From contig CAMJAO010000046.1 in assembly GCA_946403615.1 (NCBI GenBank), forward strand, positions 1 to 10,801: a stretch of DNA of 10,801 nucleotides, in the 5' to 3' direction. A model generated the notes under the pieces. That model was given only the letters and a program-made list of their open reading frames with translations, did no database searches and was not told where the DNA came from. Each line of letters opens with the position of its first letter. Positions within the stretch are counted from its first letter, which is position 1. Source of the stretch: an uncultured Prevotellaceae bacterium. GTDB taxonomy: Bacteria > Bacteroidota > Bacteroidia > Bacteroidales > Bacteroidaceae. This document shows positions 7,101-10,801 of this stretch, piece after piece. The position numbers and the translations under genes were made by a program.

Positions 7101-9888
7101 CGGTAAACGCAGTTTTGTCAAGAAAATGCGGGTGTATCGGCAAGATATTTCCGCCGCTGACATTGACCCGATGCTCGCCCAACTGCAAGAATATCAGCAA
7201 CTGCGTCGGTTCACAGCCGAGAAGAATCCGCAGACGGCGCATCTCTTCGGCTATTTCGGGCAAAACGGCAGCGAGCAGTGGCAGCAGATAGAGACCACCC
7301 TGCGCAACGGACCGCAACTATTACAGATGTTGCGCCAATACCGTCGAATCGAGGGATTTGGTGGCTTCCGCGTCAACGAACAGCAACTGAGGCAGGTTGA
7401 TACCATCCCCATGCAGCAGTATAGCAATGCGCTGGCGAGTGTGAGGGATATCTGCGCCCTCAATCCCACGTTGACGCTGACCCAACTCTACGAATCTATA
7501 CCTGTCTGGCAGAATAATATGGCTTCGGCGCGCGACTGGTCACAGTGGTGCGTGCGCAAACGCCATCTGAACGAGCGCCATCTGGCCAACGCCGTCGATT
7601 ATATCGTTAACGGAGCGCATACGGGCGAAGAGGCGTGCCGTGCCACGCTGAAAGGCGCATATAAGATGTTGGCGGCACAGATGATTGACAGCGACCCGCA
7701 ATTGCAGATGTTCAACGGTATGTTGTACGAAGACGCCATCCAGAAATTCCGCGATATGTCGGCAAAATTCCAGGATTTGACGAAAAAAGCCCTCTATTAC
7801 CGTTTGGCCTCACGTATACCCTCGCAGATCTTGCAAGCAGCCACCAACTCTGAGATGGGTATCCTGAAACGACTCATCGCTTCGGGAGGACGAGGCGCCA
7901 CCATCCGTCATATCATCGACCAGATACCTACGTTGTTGCCGCGCCTGTGCCCCTGTATGCTGATGAGCCCCATCAGTGTGGCGCAGTTCATCGACTTGAA
8001 TCAGGAGAAATTCGACATTGTGGTATTCGACGAGGCGTCGCAGATGCCTACCAGCGAGGCTGTGGGTGCCATCGCACGCGGTAAGGCGCTCATCGTCGTG
8101 GGTGATCCGCATCAGATGCCGCCCACCAGTTTCTTCAACACCACACAGGTGGATGAGGCCGATGCCGAGAATGACGACATGGAGAGTATCCTCGACGACT
8201 GCATCACACTGTCCATCCCCTCGCATTATCTCACATGGCACTACCGCAGCCGTCATGAAAGCCTTATCGCTTTCAGCAACTCACAGTATTACGACGGCAA
8301 ACTTTACACCTTCCCGTCAGTCGATGACAGGGTGTCGAAAGTGCAGTATTTCCCCATAGAAGGAACCTACGACCACGGACGTACACGCAGCAACCGTGCT
8401 GAGGCCGAGGCCATCGTGGCCGAGGTGGTGCGCCGATTGTCCGACCCCGAACTCTCGAAACTCAGCATCGGTATCGTGTCATTCAGTAAGGTGCAGCAAG
8501 ACCTCATTGAGGACATCCTGACCGATGAACTGAGCAAACAACCGAAACTCGAGGCGCTGGCCTACGACTCCGCCGAGCCTATCTTCGTGAAGAATCTGGA
8601 GAATGTGCAGGGCGACGAGCGTGATGTCATCCTCTTCTCCATCGGCTACGGTCCTGACAAACAAGGCAAGGTGTCGATGAACTTCGGACCGCTCAACAAT
8701 GCCGGTGGTGAGCGCCGCCTGAATGTGGCGGTCAGCCGGGCCCGTTATGAGATGCTGGTGTTTTCGACCTTGCGGCCCGAACAGATCGACCTCAACCGGA
8801 GCCGAGCGAAAGGTGTCGAGGGATTGAAACGTTTCCTCGAGTTTGCCAAGAGCGGACGCATCGCCGTGTCATCGTCGCAGACGCAGAAAAATGAACAGAC
8901 CGATATCGCTGAAGATATCGCCAACGAGGTGCGTAAGATGGGTTATTTGGCCGACACGCATATCGGACGCTCAAACTTCAAAATCGATATCGGTATCTCC
9001 GATCCGTCTGACAAGGATACCTATTTGCTCGGCATCCTCTGCGACGGTCACAACTACTATGACACAAAAACGGAGCGCGACCGCGAAATTACCCAGCCGG
9101 GCGTGCTGCGCGGACTGGGATGGAATCTGTTGAAGGTATGGGCAGTGGATTGGTTTATGAAGCGTGAAAATTGTATCCGTCAGATACAGAGCACGTTGGA
9201 GGAACTGAAGAAAAGTGGGGGAGTGCAAGCCGAACAACCTGCCAATGCCGCCGCCAATGCACAGCCTCAAACGCCAACCATCTCACAGCTGATGCATTTT
9301 GGGGTCAAACCCGACGAAATCATCACCGAGGTGCGCAATGAGCGAGAGAAGCCTTATCCCAAAAAGAATTACGCCATGCGCAGCCAGTACAGCACATTGG
9401 AGATGCTGAAAAACAAACGCATGGACGGTATTTTGAGGGAGATCGTCGCTAACGAGCAACCGATTTGCCAGTCATTGTTGGCCAAGCGCATCGCCCAGAT
9501 TTACGGCATACCGCGTCTCAATGCCGGCATCATCTCTTTCATCAAGAGCGAGGCCGACAAGGTGGCATACTGCGATTTCTCCGCCTCACGCGAGAATCCT
9601 TGCTATTGGACCAATCAACAGAGTGCCCAGAATTACACCTTCTATCGCACCTCCGGCGACCGCGATGCCGAGGATCTGCCTTTCGTTGAGGTGCTCAATC
9701 TTGTCGAACATCTTATCGAGCAACAGGTGTCCACTCCTTATGACACCGCTCTCCTCCTGCAAGTGGCTAAAGCCTTCGGTTTTGCCCGCCGCAGCAAAAA
9801 GACAGACGAACTCACCGGCATGGCTGTCGAACACCTAGTCGCCACACACCGCATCAAAAACATCGGCGGAGTATTGAGTAAAGCGTAA
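4150..9888 (+). CDS. 1912-residue multidomain DUF4011 / SF1 helicase / Vsr-like nuclease / DUF3320 protein with N-terminal transglutaminase-like domain
   Basis: Domains in order: 1-120, probable beta-rich domain ending LLAFNEWPG; about 125-310, transglutaminase/papain-like fold with GTCLD (Cys220), GHAFVGCW (His246) and VILETT (Glu284) as a likely triad; about 370-640, DUF4011, opening IWERKLLDFSLRNNLIN; 680-1545, SF1 helicase with Walker A GPPGTGKS (680-687), motif Ia VAEKMAALE, motif II DEASQ (1294-1298), motif III GDPHQMPP (1318-1325), WHYRSR (1363-1368), VQGDERD (1486-1492) and VAVSRAR (1526-1532); about 1587-1690, Vsr/MTES_1575-like nuclease (FKIDIGI, GILCDG, ERDRE, LGW...VWAVDW); Ala/Gln-rich linker; 1714-1912, DUF3320. 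About 575 residues between motifs Ia and II match nothing I know. Helicase motifs look intact, suggesting an ATP-driven nucleic-acid translocase with attached nuclease and possible peptidase. Related DUF4011-helicase-Vsr proteins have been reported as anti-phage factors (from memory), so defence is plausible, not shown. There are no frameshifts. The ATG at 4150 is the first in frame after the leader. Confidence 0.85.
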   Translation: MKELLTDQNIRIEYFPCLNYSMSVNGKQCVESFEIYNDDDDDWRDLTVTVDGEMVQTAVAHVDLIERGMTIRVEGVTVAPDLDQLRELSESADTVYNITVQMGGQTLFTHAYPLRLLAFNEWPGTAIMPELIASFVMPNAPELPPVMVSAARVLERLTGSSALDEYQTQDPNRVRAQVAAFYEALREQSIVYCTPPASFERTGQRIRLPQEILANKLGTCLDTTLLMASCLEAAGLNPLVIICKGHAFVGCWLVDHHYPQLFGDDVSVLTKSIQDGINEMVILETTCITQQGVSFEEAVRKAENLIYQSPELFELFVDVHRCRLDQIRPLPVKVNGVWQNAGLEHDHVTKDVKNQTQVDIPVGEAGVSSRQQIWERKLLDFSLRNNLINMRIGKKLVPFMSFDIDHLEDHLQAGEDYSILPSPTNKLIEPNEYGVYDSKVYRDQLETIVGECIKHNQLPSYLSETELRDALKGLYRTSRTALEENGANSLFLVFGMLKWYETEKSIRPRFAPLLLVPVDIIRRNANTYIIRTREEDPTFNTSLSEMLRQQHEIVLSGLSPLPTDESGIDVKTVFNIVRANIKDHPRWEVIEESLLGLFSFSKFVMWNDIHNNAEKMRENDIIESLLQKRLVNFNDPPTPDTREVDQTTEPGDYAIPVDVDSSQLEAVIESGEGHSFILHGPPGTGKSQTITNMIANALYHDRRVLFVAEKMAALEVVQKRLKKIGIEPFCLELHSNKVTKKHLLDQLNMALEITRIKSPDEYKAESKALFEQRKSLIGYIEALHALRPNGLTLYELITRYVAIDSEDQLTPDQTFLASLNPQTLKEVEAELMETDTVFAITGHPSRNPLKGLDILDGSVNGQQRIAAALNSLMPLLSPVSKCIAAIRQQFGIEVPDTAGGIAWAYQFMQLLQNTPVINNDVLNIAGISAMTGEWLDTVAKGRRRDELKAALTSRYAPELLDSNVMELKSEWQRICDKWFIPKFFGKRSFVKKMRVYRQDISAADIDPMLAQLQEYQQLRRFTAEKNPQTAHLFGYFGQNGSEQWQQIETTLRNGPQLLQMLRQYRRIEGFGGFRVNEQQLRQVDTIPMQQYSNALASVRDICALNPTLTLTQLYESIPVWQNNMASARDWSQWCVRKRHLNERHLANAVDYIVNGAHTGEEACRATLKGAYKMLAAQMIDSDPQLQMFNGMLYEDAIQKFRDMSAKFQDLTKKALYYRLASRIPSQILQAATNSEMGILKRLIASGGRGATIRHIIDQIPTLLPRLCPCMLMSPISVAQFIDLNQEKFDIVVFDEASQMPTSEAVGAIARGKALIVVGDPHQMPPTSFFNTTQVDEADAENDDMESILDDCITLSIPSHYLTWHYRSRHESLIAFSNSQYYDGKLYTFPSVDDRVSKVQYFPIEGTYDHGRTRSNRAEAEAIVAEVVRRLSDPELSKLSIGIVSFSKVQQDLIEDILTDELSKQPKLEALAYDSAEPIFVKNLENVQGDERDVILFSIGYGPDKQGKVSMNFGPLNNAGGERRLNVAVSRARYEMLVFSTLRPEQIDLNRSRAKGVEGLKRFLEFAKSGRIAVSSSQTQKNEQTDIAEDIANEVRKMGYLADTHIGRSNFKIDIGISDPSDKDTYLLGILCDGHNYYDTKTERDREITQPGVLRGLGWNLLKVWAVDWFMKRENCIRQIQSTLEELKKSGGVQAEQPANAAANAQPQTPTISQLMHFGVKPDEIITEVRNEREKPYPKKNYAMRSQYSTLEMLKNKRMDGILREIVANEQPICQSLLAKRIAQIYGIPRLNAGIISFIKSEADKVAYCDFSASRENPCYWTNQQSAQNYTFYRTSGDRDAEDLPFVEVLNLVEHLIEQQVSTPYDTALLLQVAKAFGFARRSKKTDELTGMAVEHLVATHRIKNIGGVLSKA

Positions 9889-9926
9889 ACCGTATTGTTG
9901 CAGGACATCCTCAACATGTCAATCAA

Positions 9927-9960
9927 AAGCCCCTATATCCTGTGATGTAGGGGCTTATTT
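9927..9960 (+). terminator. Hairpin terminator after the helicase gene
   Basis: AAGCCCCTA (9927-9935) pairs perfectly with TAGGGGCTT (9948-9956) across a 12-nt loop, followed by a short ATTT. It lies 38 nt after the helicase stop. The T tract is weak, but the stem is a typical Bacteroidota terminator form and also reads as AAGCCCC...GGGGCTT on the other strand. Confidence 0.7.
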
Positions 9961-10036
9961 CGTAATTTATGCAGTGCCTTATGTAGTATTTATGCAGTGC
10001 ATTATTTCGTTTGATATTGTAACTCATGTTGTAACT
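9955..10036. repeat. Cluster of short direct repeats spaced about 11-12 nt
   Basis: Within 80 non-coding bases: TTATGYAGT occurs at 9967, 9979 and 9990 (the outer two extend to the identical 13-mer ATTTATGCAGTGC at 9965-9977 and 9988-10000); TTATTTCGT occurs at 9955 and 10002; TTGTAACT occurs at 10017 and 10029. The 11-12-nt offsets are close to one helical turn. No reading frame or TAnnTTTG promoter is seen here. Confidence 0.7.
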
Positions 10037-10039
10037 ACT

Positions 10040-10069
10040 CCCTCCCCTCGGGGAGGGTCGGGGTGGGGG
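10040..10069. repeat. C-run/G-run hairpin with G-quadruplex potential, probable dispersed intergenic element
   Basis: CCCTCCCC (10040-10047) is perfectly complementary to GGGGAGGG (10050-10057) with TC between, so a tight hairpin is possible. The G strand continues with GGGG (10060-10063) and GGGGG (10065-10069), giving four G runs (4, 3, 4, 5) with loops of 1-2 nt, a textbook quadruplex pattern. I recall near-identical sequence in gaps between genes of other Bacteroidota, suggesting a dispersed repeat; that cannot be tested from one copy. Confidence 0.6.
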
Positions 10070-10076
10070 CTAAAGA

Positions 10077-10106
10077 AAAAGCCCCGGAATCACTTCCAAG
10101 GCTTTT
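10077..10106 (-). terminator. Hairpin terminator for the right-edge gene, possibly bidirectional
   Basis: AAAAGCC (10077-10083) pairs with GGCTTTT (10100-10106). Inside, GGAA (10086-10089) pairs with TTCC (10094-10097) around a TCAC loop, with a CC/AA mismatch between the two stems. On the minus strand the stem is followed by CTTTTTCTTT, a good U-rich tail, about 80 nt after the stop of the 10185 gene. On the plus strand the tail is only four T's. Confidence 0.7.
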
Positions 10107-10184
10107 CCAACTTTACCTAACATCAAATCATTCAAACTAACTAACAAACTAACAAATAGGAAAATATATTACTATGCGTAATGC

Positions 10185-10801
10185 TTACTTGTGTACTGCG
10201 CTTCCCCCGAATGTACCTTTGCTGTTGTTGTTCGGACGGCTCTTCGGCTTGTTGTTCTGAGTCGTCGGACGCCCAGTGTTGGCCGGACGGTTGTTGCGCG
10301 TGTTTTTGTTGTTGTGGTCAAACACCTCTCCGTGGTTTCGAGTAGCCACCGGCGCGGTGTTGTGGCGCACAGTTATGTTGTTCTCCTTGTGCGGAGCGGC
10401 AGGCCTGTTGTTCGCCCATCCAGCGTAGAAGCTGTTTGAGTGTCTGTTTCTGCCCCCCGTGTAAGTCACGTACACCGTAGGACGGCTGCGATAGAAGTAG
10501 TTGCGGTTGGTATAGCGGTGGTACACCGTGAAGTGCCAAGCGCCGTTGTGCCAGTCAAGCGGACGATAGAAGTAGTCCATGGTGGTATAGAGGTTGAACT
10601 GATATGCTGTGAGCACATAGCTCAGGTCGAGATTCCGGCGGCTCCAGTACACGCCATTGACATCATATCTGCTGTTGACGCTGTAGAAGTAGTCAAAGTT
10701 GATTTCATACACGGCATCGTATTGTGCATTGGTGAGTCCCAGTTCATAGGCCATTTTGTCGCTGAGGAACAGGGCTTCGTTACGAGCCTCGGTATATGTC
10801 A
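10185..10801 (-). CDS. Hypothetical aromatic-rich protein with Asn/Arg-rich C-terminal tail (N-terminus cut by window edge)
   Basis: The frame is open from the stop at 10187-10185 to the right edge, about 205 residues. An internal ATG at 10754 is unlikely to be the start, because conserved-looking sequence (TEARNEALFLSDK) continues upstream of it. The visible part starts with EARNEALFLSDKMAYELGLTNAQYDAVYEIN style sequence, then alternates Tyr, Phe and Trp with Arg (DYFYRPLDWH, YHRYTNRNYFYRSRP). The last 80 residues are low-complexity Asn, Arg, Pro and Thr with two short NNK runs. I recognise this as a Prevotella/Bacteroides family of unknown function, usually with an N-terminal signal peptide, which would lie outside the window. 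The LT-x-x-Q helix pattern faintly recalls periplasmic Spy/CpxP-type proteins, but that is weak. It is convergent to the helicase gene and separated from it by two terminators. Confidence 0.7.
   Translation of the reverse strand, partial: TYTEARNEALFLSDKMAYELGLTNAQYDAVYEINFDYFYSVNSRYDVNGVYWSRRNLDLSYVLTAYQFNLYTTMDYFYRPLDWHNGAWHFTVYHRYTNRNYFYRSRPTVYVTYTGGRNRHSNSFYAGWANNRPAAPHKENNITVRHNTAPVATRNHGEVFDHNNKNTRNNRPANTGRPTTQNNKPKSRPNNNSKGTFGGSAVHK

Noticed and set aside
7810..8256. 148-codon minus-strand frame within the helicase gene
   Set aside because: It is antisense to the DEASQ and GDPHQ motifs of the helicase and rich in His/Arg/Gly as expected for a shadow frame.
9955..10036. Possible CRISPR array from the short direct repeats
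   Set aside because: Repeat units are 8-13 nt with 11-23-nt offsets and different unit sequences; there are no uniform repeats or spacers and no cas genes.
10133..10156. CAAACTAA/CTAACAAA tandem motif in the 3' region of the right-edge gene
   Set aside because: Short AT-rich low complexity with only two full units and no pairing or coding meaning that I can see.
10185..10754. ATG at 10754 as the true start of the right-edge gene
   Set aside because: The frame stays open to the window edge with family-like sequence upstream (EARNEALFLSDK), so the gene is more likely truncated by the window.

Overview
The window looks like chromosomal DNA from a member of the Bacteroidales, most likely Prevotella or a close relative. 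Three things point there. The leftward gene order ftsX, DUF3098, uppP, truB, queA is one I know from Bacteroidota. Both promoters in the divergent gap carry the Bacteroidota -7 element TAnnTTTG. The proteins, including the DUF3098 membrane protein and the Tyr/Asn-rich exported-type protein at the right edge, read as Prevotella/Bacteroides types. No rRNA, tRNA, integrase, transposase or CRISPR array is visible.

Left third (1-3177, minus strand): a compact operon with one good promoter at 3147-3177. It runs ftsX (division/cell-wall hydrolase control), a DUF3098 small membrane protein, uppP (undecaprenyl-diphosphate recycling), truB (tRNA psi55) and the first 56 codons of queA (queuosine). Two junctions are 4-nt ATGA overlaps and one is a 9-nt gap, so translation is probably coupled. 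The theme is envelope/division plus tRNA modification.

Middle (3178-9960, plus strand): a divergently read radical SAM protein of unknown substrate, with a TAnnTTTG element only 6 nt before its ATG. A G-poor, C/T-rich leader follows, and then a single 5.7-kb gene encoding a 1912-residue protein. That protein combines an N-terminal probable beta-rich domain, a transglutaminase/papain-like domain with an intact-looking Cys-His-Glu triad, a DUF4011 region, an SF1 helicase split by about 575 residues of uncharacterised sequence, a Vsr/MTES_1575-type nuclease fold with a non-acidic residue at a usual catalytic position, and a C-terminal DUF3320 region. It is the best candidate here for an incompletely described system, plausibly a one-gene nucleic-acid surveillance or anti-phage machine, but its function is inferred. 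A hairpin terminator follows it.

Right end (9961-10801): about 220 nt of non-coding DNA with short repeats spaced 11-12 nt apart, a C-run/G-run hairpin that could also form a G-quadruplex, and a terminator for the convergent gene. That gene, on the minus strand and cut by the window edge, encodes an aromatic-rich protein with an Asn/Arg-rich tail and no known function.
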